Translations under genes and position numbers: made by a program
In this document: positions 10,814-22,380 of the stretch, piece after piece
Position numbering within the stretch: position 1 is the stretch's first letter
Layout of the letters: the number at the start of each line of letters is the position of its first letter
Assembly: GCF_000003815.2 (NCBI RefSeq)
Contig: NC_049985.1
Location: 1,391,410 to 1,455,409, forward strand
Length of the DNA: 64,000 bases
Origin: Branchiostoma floridae
Taxonomy: Eukaryota > Chordata > Leptocardii > Amphioxiformes > Branchiostomatidae
Direction: 5' to 3'
Notes under the pieces: model-generated
What the model was told of the DNA's origin: nothing
The model's database searches: none
Seen by the model: the letters and a program-made list of their open reading frames with translations, nothing else

Positions 10814-13800
10814 TCAGGCCAACAGATAAGAAACAGCCAACGTGAGCACCAGAACAGCAAGGCTGCACGAAGTCTCGCGAGCCCCAACGCTGAAATCTGC
10901 CCTGGCGCGGTGGTTGTGGACATGCTCTCCCATCAGCCTCGGCACCTCCTCGTTCCAAAACTTCATCCGGGACTCCCGCAGCCTGACGTCAGCAGATGAC
11001 GTCACGTCCAGCTGGAGGTACTCTTGGGATGAAGAAGTGTAACGTGGCCAGTGGAACATGTCACGCATGCGCGCTGCTCCTGTCCAGTCATTAGGGTCTC
11101 TGTAAAAGAAAGGGAGAGAAAGAGAGAGAGAGAGGGAAAGAGAGAGAGAGTGTGAGTGAGTGAGTGAGTGAGCATGCATCAGAAAACTTAGTATGTCTTT
11201 GCATCGAAATTCGATTGCATCAATGCGCAGCTATCATCGATTCTCGCTGGTATTTTTCTTTAACAGTTCATCGATCTGGATTTCATTTTCAACCACATGA
11301 CTCACACTACGCCATCAAGCCCCTGTCCCACAGTCGACGGTCTTGGGCCGTATATGTTAATCGCTAGAAAGTTACCAAATCTAGAAATCGCATAATGCAA
11401 CCGGGTTTTTTTTCTCACTTGGAAAAATCTACCTCATCCCTTGGTTGGGGCTCAGAACACAGGGCGTATTACTGCCGAAATGTAAGTTTTCCATCGTTTT
11501 TCCTGCTACCAGACAATGGAAAAAGCATATATTTACGCACCCGTTAGTAGCGAAGTTGACCCAGTACGCCATCATGTCCAGACTCAGGTCCCTCTCCTCC
11601 TGGGTGAAGCTGTACTTCCAATACGAACCCTTGTCGTCACACAGAAGCGGGATGCCGAACAGGAAGAACAGGTCATCACCGTGGTCAACTCCTACATACG
11701 GCGGACGGAAGGAGAAGACTGACGCGCTGTGCTGCAGCTCGTACTGGTACACTCGGCTGGAGGCTGCGTAGAGAAAAAGTTCAACATCAATATTTCATAT
11801 ATGTACAAGACCGTATTCATATTGTGCACCTAAATCTCACCACGCTGCCACCATCTGTTTGTTTGTTTGTTTGTTTGTTTGCTTCACACCTCCGGGTAAC
11901 CGCCTAGCTAGTGCACAATAATTTTAAAAGATACCTACAATTTTCCAACCATCATTATCGTCATCTGACATGAATGAAGAATGGCAGGCTGCTGTGACAG
12001 GGTACGTGTAATATAACCAGCTGCTGCCGCGCCGCGTGCCTGAGAAGCTGTTGTGTTGCACCGAAGGGTGTTTAGCGCTATACCGGCTATACAGGAGAGA
12101 TATTCAAATTCAAGAATGATATAGTGTCATACTTTGGTTTGTTTTACCAACTGATAACTACAGCACAACAAGAACGTGAGACTCTCCTACCCTCCCACGC
12201 TACTGCTAGCATGCCTGACTCGGCCTTTGCCATCATGACTGTCGGTGCGGCGTAAAAGGCGTCCATCAGGAGTTGTTGGAACTGGTCGCGCAGGTAGATC
12301 GGATCGTCCGCCATGGCGGGGTCCAGGTACTGGTCTATCACAGGCTGGAGGATCGTGTTGACACTGCCGCCCTGTGGGATATCAAAGAGAGGAGAGGGGG
12401 ATGACCAAAGAGGCGAAATAGGTTCAATGAAGTCTCAAACGTGAATTTTCACAGAAAAAGCAACAACAGAAACTGGGTTTTGTATTCATCATTTACAGAT
12501 GCATCTTTCACAACATCGGTACCTTTACACACCAGATGTTGTAAGGTATGTTCAAAACCATTCAATATCAACATTCAACAATACCCGAAGTTGCATACTA
12601 ATACTTTGGTCAAAGAAGATCTCTGAAAGAAAAGATGCCTGAAAGTTTAATGATTTTAAAATTTCAGCCAGCAAAAGTGTCTCTTACCCAGTACTGGTCG
12701 GCAATTGTTTGAAGAGGGATCGGTAGGTTAGTTTCAAACTCTGCCCGGGTCATCCCGTCTGCGTCTATGAACGGGAAGTCTACCGACAGTAAGAGCCCGA
12801 ACTCGTCGTTGTTGGTGCCCAGAAGGTAGTCTACCCTGTTGATGAACTTGTGGTTCATCAGATCCTGTGATAACGTAGGTTAGTGAACGTGTTGGTTTAA
12901 AAAGATAAGATTTGTCCAAACAGCACAGTAGGTGCAATGTGTCATTCAAGCATCATTCTTACCCAAGGACTTTGTAAGAGGAACCTGCCGTCGATGACCA
13001 CGGGCCAAGCCATGAGTGTCAGGAAGTCCTCGCTCGGTAACCTGTCACGGGCAAACGATAATCAGCATTTTCAGACTGATTGAACAATCAAGACCAAAAT
13101 ATATAGCAAGACTAACATCGTTATGTACATATTATGGACTGTAGTTTTTTCAAACATGTTTATTTGCATTTTTATAACCTTTGCAGAATCATCTAAAGCT
13201 TCAACCCTGGTCCTGCTGAGATTTTTTTCCAATGTACCCCCCCACACACACACACACACAAGCTGGTCAATCAATGAATAAGTAAAATTTGACCTATTCT
13301 GTGATTCTGCTGCAGATTTGCTAAGGTATGCCACATTTAGGCGAGAAATGCCCCGAATCTTAGAGTCTGGTGACTTTTCAGCAATTGCAAGCTTTCTCCC
13401 CCCATCGACTCGGACTAATTATTAATCAAGATAAAACACCAACAATACCGTACCCACCCACCCCTCCCTGAACATACCCTCTCAGGCAGCTCATCATGTC
13501 ATCGTAGGAGTCCGTGCTGCAGTTCAAGCTAAGGGCGAGGTTTTGTGTTAGTGTGATGTCGCCTTTCTGTGCGACTGGAACTCCCGCCACGCCGCTCTGA
13601 GAGATGGCCCGGTGGAACAGTCCCGTTGCCATGGGAGACATGACGAGCAGGGAGACGGACCAGCCTCCAGCTGACTCCCCAAATATGGTGACTCTGTCGG
13701 GATCTCCTCCAAAGTTCTGGATGTTTGACTGCACCCACTCGAGAGCCTTTATCTGTAAAAGGAAGGAGGTCATCAGTCACTGTGACTCAGACAATTGTTC

Positions 13801-15358
13801 TGGCCAAGTTCAAGATTGAAGATGCTGTGCAAGACTGCGTAGTGTATACCAGAAATCGCAGAAACAAAGACAGGCATACTACACTCATGCCAACAGTCAG
13901 ACAAGCAACAAGCAATACCCCGCTCCTTTGTAGCGAAGTTATGAAGGGATAAAACTTAAACTTTTATGTAGAGGAAAGAATCTAACCGCGTCCAGAAGCC
14001 CAAAGTTGCCCGGTGCGTCGTCGTCCAGGGTGGGCAGGAAGCCCAGGTTACCCAGCCGGTAGTTGATGGTTACCATGACGACGTTATTGAGTGACGTGGG
14101 GATCTCAGCCGGGTAGGTTGAGCTACTGCCAAAGTACCATGCCCCGCCATGGATCCACACCATCACCTGAAACAGATAATATATATTTCGAGAAAATTCC
14201 ATCTGCTAAGACATATTATGAAGAGAGCAATGGATAAGTAGTAGGCATCCGTCCATATCGAAAGATGATGGTAGTGTTCTCTGGATTTAGGCTGCTTACA
14301 GCGTCTACTGTGGCTCTGTAAGCCAATCCTCGCATGGCAGTCGCAGCAACAATTGGGTCACACGAAACCAGAGTAATGAAGTTGCTGTCTCTCTTTACGT
14401 TTTTGTCGCAATGGATCAAGTCGAATCTTCTGATGTCTCAAGTTTCCGAAATGAGCAAATCTTATTATAGTACATTTTTTATTCTCCTGTCGATTCGACA
14501 GATGAGGAGGCAGACAGGCCTGTCTGCCTGACCTGCACATGACTTTTTAGGTACAGTACATAGATATGTAAACGGTAACTTCTTCTCAATCCTGTGATCT
14601 GGCTAAAGCATTCTCAAGGAAATGGACGTTCCAAAAATAGTTTGCCTCACAAATTTGCACGTTTGTATAGTAAAAACCTAATTTGTAGATGCCGCAATGC
14701 TCATGAACAACCTTCAATCAATACAACAAAGGCGAGGATATCTCACAGGCAGGTTGGCAGTGTCGGACACGTTTGGAGTGTACACGTTCAGGAACAGGCA
14801 GTCCTCGCTGCTGGCGATACCGCCGGATCCCAGGACCTCGCCGTAGATGGGATGAGGCAGCGGGTATTCGACCTGTGGACATCTGGCCCCGAACTCTGTG
14901 ACGTCACGGACACCTGTCCAGCCGGCGGGGTCCTGAGGAGGGCGCCACCTAGCGGAGAACAGAGGGGATGTTCAGAGTCAAGGTAACTAATTTATGCAGG
15001 AAGTCTACCAGTAGCCTATTTAATACTTACAAACTCAAGACTTGCCCTGAATATATTATGTCGTATCGTATTAGAAAGCGCACATTAGATTTCTTAAAAA
15101 AAATATATTGGCACAATTTTTTGTAAGCTGTAAATTATCCACTTGTTAATTCCTTTGTAATAAAAATGTTAAGTATTGAACCCATTTGTTCCTTCCTTGC
15201 TCCATCTAGCACCCACCTGAGGTCCCCCACAGGCGGAGCGGCGTAAGGAATCCCCTTGAAGGTGAAGACGCGGTCAAAGAGGGCATTTCCGACAACAGAG
15301 GAGGTCAGGAACTCTGACCCTCTCACGTCACCATGAGTGGTGGAGACAACAAAGTCGT
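10814..15358 (-). CDS. Gene C: type-B carboxylesterase-like, signal-peptide exon not found
   Basis: Nine exons matching exons 2-10 of the paralogues, all in phase: 15217-15358, 14747-14948, 13987-14166, 13478-13752, 12963-13041, 12688-12864, 12191-12371, 11541-11763, 10814-11099. No stop or frameshift is seen. Catalytic residues are present: Ser in GESAGG, Glu in NNDEFG, His in DHGDD. The oxyanion motif is HGGAW rather than HGGGW; Ala at the third position occurs in related esterases. The C-terminus has a GPI-type tail ([15 protein letters not shown]). Exon 1 could not be recognised in the 480 bp between exon 2 and the stop codon of gene D. The gene therefore lacks a visible secretion signal: exon 1 may be lost, highly diverged, or far upstream. 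Confidence 0.82.
11111..11172. repeat. (AG)n/(TGAG)n microsatellite beside exon 10 of gene C
   Basis: AG-rich tract followed by GTGAGTGAGTGAGTGAG directly upstream of the exon 10 acceptor. On the minus strand it gives a long pyrimidine tract that can serve the splice site. Confidence 0.9.
11995..12105 (-). repeat. Interspersed repeat family 1, partial reverse copy
   Basis: The core ATAACCAGCTGCTGCC and TAGCGCTATACCGGCTATAC in reverse orientation, at the same place in gene C as the copy at 4045 in gene B. It was therefore probably duplicated along with the gene. Confidence 0.6.
13243..13260. repeat. (CA)n microsatellite
   Basis: About nine CA units after a C run, in intron 5 of gene C. Confidence 0.9.
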
Positions 15359-15838
15359 CTGGAACAAATGTCGATATCGTCTCCTTATTTTCTCTTTATA
15401 TATAGTATGGAATTAAATGACATGCAAGAGGAACAGACGTCGTTCGACTCACCAACCAATGATGTAAGATGCAACGTTACAAACTTCTGTTACTCGCACA
15501 TACTCATAAACCAGTCACCATCATTAATATCATCATCATCATCATCATTCTTAACAATTGATCTAAACTATTATACAACATCCAATGTAGTGTTAGATGA
15601 GAACTAAAATCCTATTAAAGTCTTCGGTGGTATTTCCATCAGTAATTGTGCCTTTGTATCAACGGCAATGAAAGGCACATGGAGCAATATGATTCTACAA
15701 CGTTGTTCATCATTCAGAAGATGTCAGGTCGAACATGTCTTGTCCCTTGCCAGCAGTCCGCCGAAAAAAAATTGCAAGGCTAGGCAGGGTCAGTTAGGCA
15801 ACCGGAAACATGGCATTTCCCCTGCACGCAAGAACAGA
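15359..15838. other. Short gap between genes C and D, no exon 1 recognised
   Basis: No minus-strand start followed by a hydrophobic stretch and a phase-1 donor is visible here, unlike all other genes of the array. It holds an (ATC)n tract at about 15530-15548. The conserved TGGGACAAAGGTCG motif is also absent. Confidence 0.5.
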
Positions 15839-18800
15839 TCACCCAAACATGCTACAACTGAAAATGCTTTGAAGAAAAAGACACAACGTAGATTTCTTAC
15901 CGCCAACGGCGATTACATCCTTTCCCATCAGCCTCGGCACCTCCTCGTTCCAAAACTTCATGTTGGACTCGCGAATCTTGACGTCAGCAGATGACGTCAC
16001 GTCCAGCTTCAGATAGGATTGAGATGACGTCATGTAACGTGGCCAGGTCACCAGGTCACGCATGCGTGCTGCTCCGGTGAAGTCACTAGGGTCACTGTAA
16101 GATAATATGAGAATGTAAGGGGAAAAATAACAAAGCGGAAAAATTATATAGCAATGTGGAGTGCTCATTCCTTGAAAAAGACTCGTTGGACCGTCAAAAT
16201 CCAATTCAAAGTCCAATCTTTGTTGGGAATTACAATTCAACTTTGCTTCAGAGCAAACTTATGTAAATTTGTGATTCAAAGAACATAAATCCCGATACCC
16301 GTTAGCGGCGAAGTTGACCCAGTACGCCATCATGTCCAGACTCAGGTCCCTCTCCTCCTGGGTGAAGCTGTACTTCCAGGAGGCGCCGGTGTCGTCACGA
16401 AGGAGCGGGATCCCGAACATGTAGAACAGGTCGTCGCCGTGGTCAGCTTTGGCGTAGGGAGGTCTTTCCGGGGAAACCGACGTCGTGTGGTGCTGGAACT
16501 CGTACTGGTAGACACGGGCAGTGTCGTGCGCTGTGAGGGAAGGACAGAAAGTGTCAATTTCAAAACTTCAAAACTACAACATTTTCGAGAAAACGAAGGA
16601 TGTTTCCCTCTAGACTACCTTATATTTGCTGTAACAGCTGATATCTTGTTCGTATTTGCCCTGGCTTACTGGCATACCTGACACGCCCCGACCGAAGTCA
16701 GGTACCCTGGGTTCAGTGAATTTAAGTGAAGAAGGTCGTGTAAAGTGCCTTTCCCAAAAGCACAGCGTCGGGGGTACCGCGGGGATAGAACTCGGGACCT
16801 ATACTAGTAGATTCCGAGTCGAACGCTCTACCAGTTACGCCACACACGACGCCACGAGGGTTGAAAGGAGATGATGATGACAGGGAATCTTTCGCGGTGC
16901 CCAACAGCCATTCCAAATACAGTACTAAAGACTGATGATGATGATGAGATGATATAGAGAGAGAGAGAGAGAACTGGTTTATTTATTTAAACACACAATG
17001 CCATGTACAAGATTATAGTCCGAGGACTAAATTGCCTCGTACATTGTACAGGAGAGGCTGGCGCTTAGGACTAAACACAATGGAATGTCCTGCCTAAGTG
17101 CCTTAATCTAAATATACTTATCACAATTTTCACTAAACTTTACAATTTAAAATTGTGGGTCTACACACCATCAAGTAAATATATATCTATGTCAATTATA
17201 AAATCGATCTCATTCTGAATGATTAAAATGTGACACTTCAAAGACTAGTGTGAGTTTAACAGATCGATACAATAAGGCAGCGTGGTATTCCTGAAACGCG
17301 ATGTTCGGCACTTAAACTGGCTGACCTGCCACAGCCTGCGCCATGAGCACAGTCGTTGCGGTGAATCTGTAGTCGGTCATCAGCTGGATAAACCGGTCAC
17401 GTGTGTAGATCGGGTCGTCCGAGTCGGGGTTCATGTACTGGTCTATCACGGGCTGCACGATGTTGTCTACATTGCCGTCCTGGGGAAAGGGAAGAGTGAC
17501 AACATGAAAACGGAGGGCTTGGAGGAAAATTTGTTATCTGCCTACAGGGTGAGCATTCACACCCAGAGAAGTTTTGTGTACCTAAGTACAGGTTTCCCCT
17601 CAGAGTATCTATCTGTATCTGTATCTATATAGCCGGTATAACCGCCGTTCGGCGTAACACACCAACTTCACAGGTACGCGGCGCGGCAGCAGCTGGTTAT
17701 ACTACACTGACTGACCCGTCAAACCTGACTTTTGTGGATCTCTCTGCAAGCGTGCGAATTTTTTAACACATCACTAGGTTTGTAACTCTGGCACTTGAAG
17801 GCATGACAGTTTCAAGTCTGTTCAGATTATGAAGGAAGCCAGAATTTGTCGGGTCTAAACTTAACACTCACAGGAAATTGGGCGGCGATAAAGTTGAGTT
17901 GGGCAGGCAGAATCTCCTCGAACACAGTCCTGTCCAGGCCGTCCGCGGTCACCTGCGGGACTGCAGCCAATAGCCCGTAGCTGAACTCGCCGTCCATGGT
18001 ACCCAGGAGGTAGTCTACCTCGTTAACCTGCTTCTTGTACATAATGTCCTGGATTAAAATGGGAATGAAACATTAAAATGTCATATACTAGTAGTGGATT
18101 TGTATGAGGTAGTATACATGGATTCAGGCGTTCTGGGTTTGAACCATCCCAGCAGGTGCCGAAGGAAAAGGCACCAACCATCGACAAAGATATAACATAC
18201 TAGCAGCCTTCTCCATTACAAGGCAGTTTTTGCAAGGCATACGATTGAAGACCTCAAGAATATTTCAGCTTGTGATCGTTCAACGTATGTAATCGTACCC
18301 TTGCTGTTTTACATTAAGTCTTATATTTGGCCTTTGTCGGTCAGTATTTGCCATGGTCTAAACATATATAATCAGTTCTACAGCCATATGACTAAGCAGT
18401 CCTATTCGATAAAGCCACTCTCTGTCACATGAGGCACATCTACAAACTGAACAACACAAGACTAGGAGATAGCACGAGACAAGACAAGACTTGATAGAAA
18501 AAACCTACCCACAGATCGTCTGCATCTGGTAAGAAGGATCCTCCGACTATCGGAACCGGAGCATCAAGTTCCAACAAGTCGTGGGCTGGTTTGCTGGGGA
18601 CGAGAAAAAATCTTGTTTGAGAAGTAACTAAAGTCGTACATCTTTGCCCAGTGAACTTTATTTATCAGTAAAGAAATTTTCAAGATATTCAACATTGATG
18701 GACTGGTGCTATCTTGGGGATTAGACATCCAGGTGATACGATACGCCTAGAAGCATTTACTCAAGCAACTGGATACGATTTTGGAAACGGGTTGTACCTT

Positions 18801-21369
18801 CGTAGGCAGCTCATCATGTCATCGAAGGAATCCATGGGGCAGTTCAAGGAGGCGGCGAGATTTTCTGTTTTTGCGGTGTCTCCCCTACGACTGGCCCCGA
18901 GCCCGGCCACGCCGCTCTGAGAGATGGCCCGGCGGTACAGCCCTCGTGTCTCCGGGGACATGACGAGCAGGGAGACCCCCCAGGCTCCGCCGGACTGGCC
19001 GAAGATGGTGACTCTGTCGGGATCTCCTCCGAAGTTCCGGATGTTCGCCTGAACCCACTGGAGAGCTTTCGCCTATAATGGAAATGTGATTTCGTGTTCA
19101 ATGATAATGATTTCTCACTTGGCAATCTGGGCAGATGGTTCAAGAAATTTTCTGTTTTTTTTTTCTCTATATCATTAATGTGGGCACTTAAAACTCACCA
19201 TGTCCATTAGCGCAACGTTGCCGTCAGTTTCGGCGTCCCGGGTCGGCAGGAAGCCCAGGTTACCCAGCCGGTAGTTGATGGTTACCATGACGACGTTATT
19301 GAGTGACGTGGGGATCTCAGCCGGGTACGTGTCTGCACTACCTATCGCCAGACCTCCTCCGTGTAACCACACCATGACCTGGGCCGGCAGAACAATGAAA
19401 ACGTCAACAACAAACAACACATTGCTACCCCTCGCCATTTCCTCCTTTGTCTCTCTCCCTGCCTCTTTCTCCGTCTCCCTGTCTGTTTCTGTCTACCTCT
19501 ATCTAGCTGTTCCCCAATAGCTCTGTCTCTCTTTCCCTCTCTTTGCCTCTCCTTATCGTTTGTCTCCTTCTATCTTTCTACGTATCTCCGCATCCCATAT
19601 CCCTCTAAGTCCTTTAACAGTTACCTCTCACTCCTTTTCTGTCTTTCACTTGTCATGCTGTCTATCTGTCTACCAGTCTCTGTCTTACCGGCAGATCCGC
19701 AGTGGAGGCCACGTTAGGCGTATAAACGTTCAGGAACAGGCAGTCCTCGCTGCTGCTGTTGCTACGGAACGGGCCGGACAGCTCGTACAGAGGCGAACCT
19801 GGCGGAAAAGGCATCTCCACAACCTGCGGGCACCGGGCTCCGAACTGGGCGGCGTCCCGGACTCCGGTCCAGCCGGCCGGGTCCTGGGGAGGGCGCCATC
19901 TGGGGAGACGGGAAAATTTTGCCATTTATTTTAGTCTTAATTGTGGATTTGGCTTCGAAGGGCATACAGCCTGGACTGGTGGTAATTATAAAGGGATGTA
20001 CCTACTGACAAGGACAATATAGCAGTTTAAGCTGAGATTTCCATTTAAGTAAAAAGTATTGGTCGTGAAGAGGACGCCATCTGGGAAGACTTTCATTTAT
20101 TATAATTCATTGCCAGATAGATCCTGCTGCTCGCTATGATGAAACCTATTCCCATCGCAGACTTGTAACAGCGGTGGCATCTTGGCAGAGGGGTGTGGGG
20201 TAGTTAGCCTTAAGAGCCTACACCTCCAAGCACTTAGGTGCTGGTGCCATGGTCAGAGAGAAACCACGTCGCAGATGGAGTAGCAGAGACCCTCCGTACA
20301 CATGGCCTGCCGGGAAGCCACTCACACCTGGCAGCAGTATGGTGACTACACCTCTACGCGACAATCCCTTAGTATTTCTCAATAGTAAAGGGGTTCTACC
20401 GGGCAGTTCACTGACTGTTTTTTTTTTTTTTTGCACTTTCGGGCGTTACCCCTACGTGACTCCGTGGAACACCCTGCGGCCCCCGTTGTATGTTTGGGCC
20501 CGGTCGGACCCCGAGTTGATATTAAGTCGGACTTAAAATGAACCCGGGGCCTGGTAACAAAAATGCCGTTATCTACCCGGTATAAACCTGACTCCCCAGA
20601 TGGCTACTCGCCTGGAAGTATGTTGACTACACCTTCCCATGACGCTTCATAAGGAAAAAGCGGACATATAAAGTATACTATAGAAGTGTTTCTTTGATGC
20701 ACCGCGTCAGACTCACCTGAGGTCCCCCACAGGCGGAGCGGCGTAGGGAATCCCCTTGAAGGTGTAGATCCGGTCAAACACAGCGCCCCCTATGAACGAG
20801 GTCGGTAACTCCACTCCGTTCACTTCTCCATAGGTGGTGGGGACCACAACTCCGCCTGGATTCATGAAAGATCATCAATAACAAGTGATCAATTGATTAA
20901 TAGATTGATCTGTATTATTTACTGTTTATTTACAGCAAGTCAATTTTTCGGCCCAGTTTAGGATTTAACGTCGACTCAATCTTACTGGTCAAACTCCCGG
21001 GTACAAAGTGCAAAAGTCGTAACCACAATCTTGTTACATACACAAAATGAGACCAAAGCATGTCCAGAACAAAAGATATAAAAACTAGCACACTTAACGT
21101 TACTATGTAAGAGTGGTTTCTGCCACAGTGTCAGTAAAAGTCGTTACCGGACATACCACTATATGGCAAGTTTTGTTTGGGTCGTGGAGACACTAAATTG
21201 AGCTGTAGAGCTGTCGTACATGAAATAGATGTAGAAGATATAATACAAGTACACCATGCACCGCTGGAAACTGCAATAAGATCATGTCCAACCCACCTGC
21301 GAGCCCCAGCAGCGCCGCCAAGACGACCACGTCCCCGACACCTGAGGTTTTACCTGCACGCCGGCCCAT
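15839..21369 (-). CDS. Gene D: divergent type-B carboxylesterase-like protein, complete
   Basis: Exons in order: 21297-21369, 20717-20855, 19689-19899, 19199-19378, 18798-19072, 18509-18593, 17872-18048, 17326-17479, 16299-16530, 15839-16094, joining into 593 codons. It has the same ten-exon plan but is the most diverged member. The nucleophile elbow reads GQSGGAW (Ser about 228) instead of GESAGG, Glu is about 342 (DGEFS), His about 462 (DHGDD), and the oxyanion hole is HGGGL. The triad is present, so activity is likely, perhaps with a different acyl pocket. Exon 1 encodes a distinct signal peptide (core VVVLAALLGLAGG). Exon 8 is 27 nt shorter than usual. The C-terminal tail (STLCLFLQSIFSCSMFG) is only weakly hydrophobic. 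Just before it stands GGCGGTAAGAAA, which could be a donor to a further unseen exon, so the last 18 residues are uncertain. Confidence 0.88.
16673..16854 (-). mobile_element. tRNA-derived SINE, 3'-truncated copy
   Basis: On the minus strand it starts near GTGGCGTAACTGGTAGAGCG (A-box-like) with a decayed B box, followed by the family body GGGAAAGGCACTTTACACGA. Copies at 27345 and 34739. In intron 8 of gene D. A (GA)n tract follows at about 16957-16972. Confidence 0.7.
17605..17765 (+). repeat. Interspersed repeat family 1 copy
   Basis: CTGTATCTATATAGCCGGTA through CAGCAGCTGGTTATACTAC to CTCTGCAAGCGTGCG, in intron 7 of gene D. Confidence 0.65.
19440..19690. repeat. CT-rich low-complexity tract
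   Basis: Imperfect CTCT/TCTC sequence filling intron 3 of gene D. On the coding (minus) strand it is purine-rich. Confidence 0.7.
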
Positions 21370-21414
21370 CGTGATCGTGTCTCTAACAAATGTGAACTCT
21401 ACTCGGGAAGCGCC

Positions 21415-21424
21415 CTTTTATATA
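21415..21424 (-). promoter_or_regulatory. TATA box of gene D
   Basis: Minus strand TATATAAAAG, about 45-55 bp before the ATG at 21367-21369. This predicts a transcription start only about 15-25 bp before the start codon. None of the other array genes shows such a box at this place. Confidence 0.55.
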
Positions 21425-22333
21425 CCTTTGCTGAATGCAAAACAACAGATGATGTCATTTGCCAATTCAAACTAAGGCGTCATATGTTTACCATCTCTAC
21501 TAAGAACAAACACTGACAGACTGAGAAACAATAACTTTCTCTGAATCGAGACAGTATATTGCCAACTGATCTTGGGTTTTAAGAAGTTTTTGATCTCTTG
21601 CTTCCAATTATTTTCAATTTCCGCATGAAGACCTTTTTCTCCCTATGATAAACATTTAATGGAATGCCGTGGATATGAAGTGCACTAATTGTTCTGAATG
21701 GTGAACTCAATGTTGTAAAGAATCCCGCGGATGTGTAGATTGATCTAAGAGTTTCTTAAGTGAATGACCTGTAGCACGTTCAGTGCGTAAAGGTGAATGA
21801 CCATATATGGTCATCACGGTCCCAACCAGATATTACGCACAGCTCAGCTCAGGTCCCAGAGAGTTTGCCATATTCGGGCATGAAATTGCAATAAACCGGA
21901 TTTGTACACCATACATTGCGAATTAAGCAGTGAGCATTCTCATTTTGGTAAGTTGCCGTCAAATGTTAAAAGGTGTCACACTGGCATATTCTGATCTCCA
22001 AAGGGGCTAAATTGGCATTCGGAAAACTTTCAACATCTTCAATTTCAACATCTCCTTAGACATTTGGTGACTGGAATTGCAAAGTCACTGTACTGCATCT
22101 GTATCTGTATAGCCAGTATAGCTATATCCTTTGGTGTAACACATCAGCTTCGCAGGCACGCGAGGCGGCAGCAGCTGGTTATACTCAACGACTTGTCCCA
22201 TCTAACCTTTGCACGTCTATCTGCAAGTATTTTTAAAACTATCCAGTGAAATTCCTATACTGTTCATGGTGATAACAAATTCCACTCCACTGTTTACATG
22301 ACCTGACGCGACGAAACAGCCGCATTTGCCAGT
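21425..22333. other. Head-to-head intergenic region of genes D and E
   Basis: About 900 bp between the two divergent 5' ends, a possible shared control region. It contains one family-1 repeat (22085-22290). Nothing else is recognised. Confidence 0.5.
22085..22290 (+). repeat. Interspersed repeat family 1 copy upstream of gene E
   Basis: CTGCATCTGTATCTGTATAG through the CAGCAGCTGGTTATACTCAA core to TGATAACAAATTCCACTCC. It ends about 45 bp before the conserved motif of gene E, so it forms part of the proximal 5' flank. Confidence 0.65.
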
Positions 22334-22351
22334 TGGGACAAAGGTCATGTT
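22334..22351 (+). promoter_or_regulatory. Conserved 5'-flank motif, gene E copy
   Basis: TGGGACAAAGGTCATGTT, 30 bp before the ATG. This copy has AAAGGTCA, the full nuclear-receptor half-site form; the others have AAAGGTCG. Confidence 0.45.
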
Positions 22352-22380
22352 ATTCTTGTGTAGGGAACGTTCTGGTCGAC

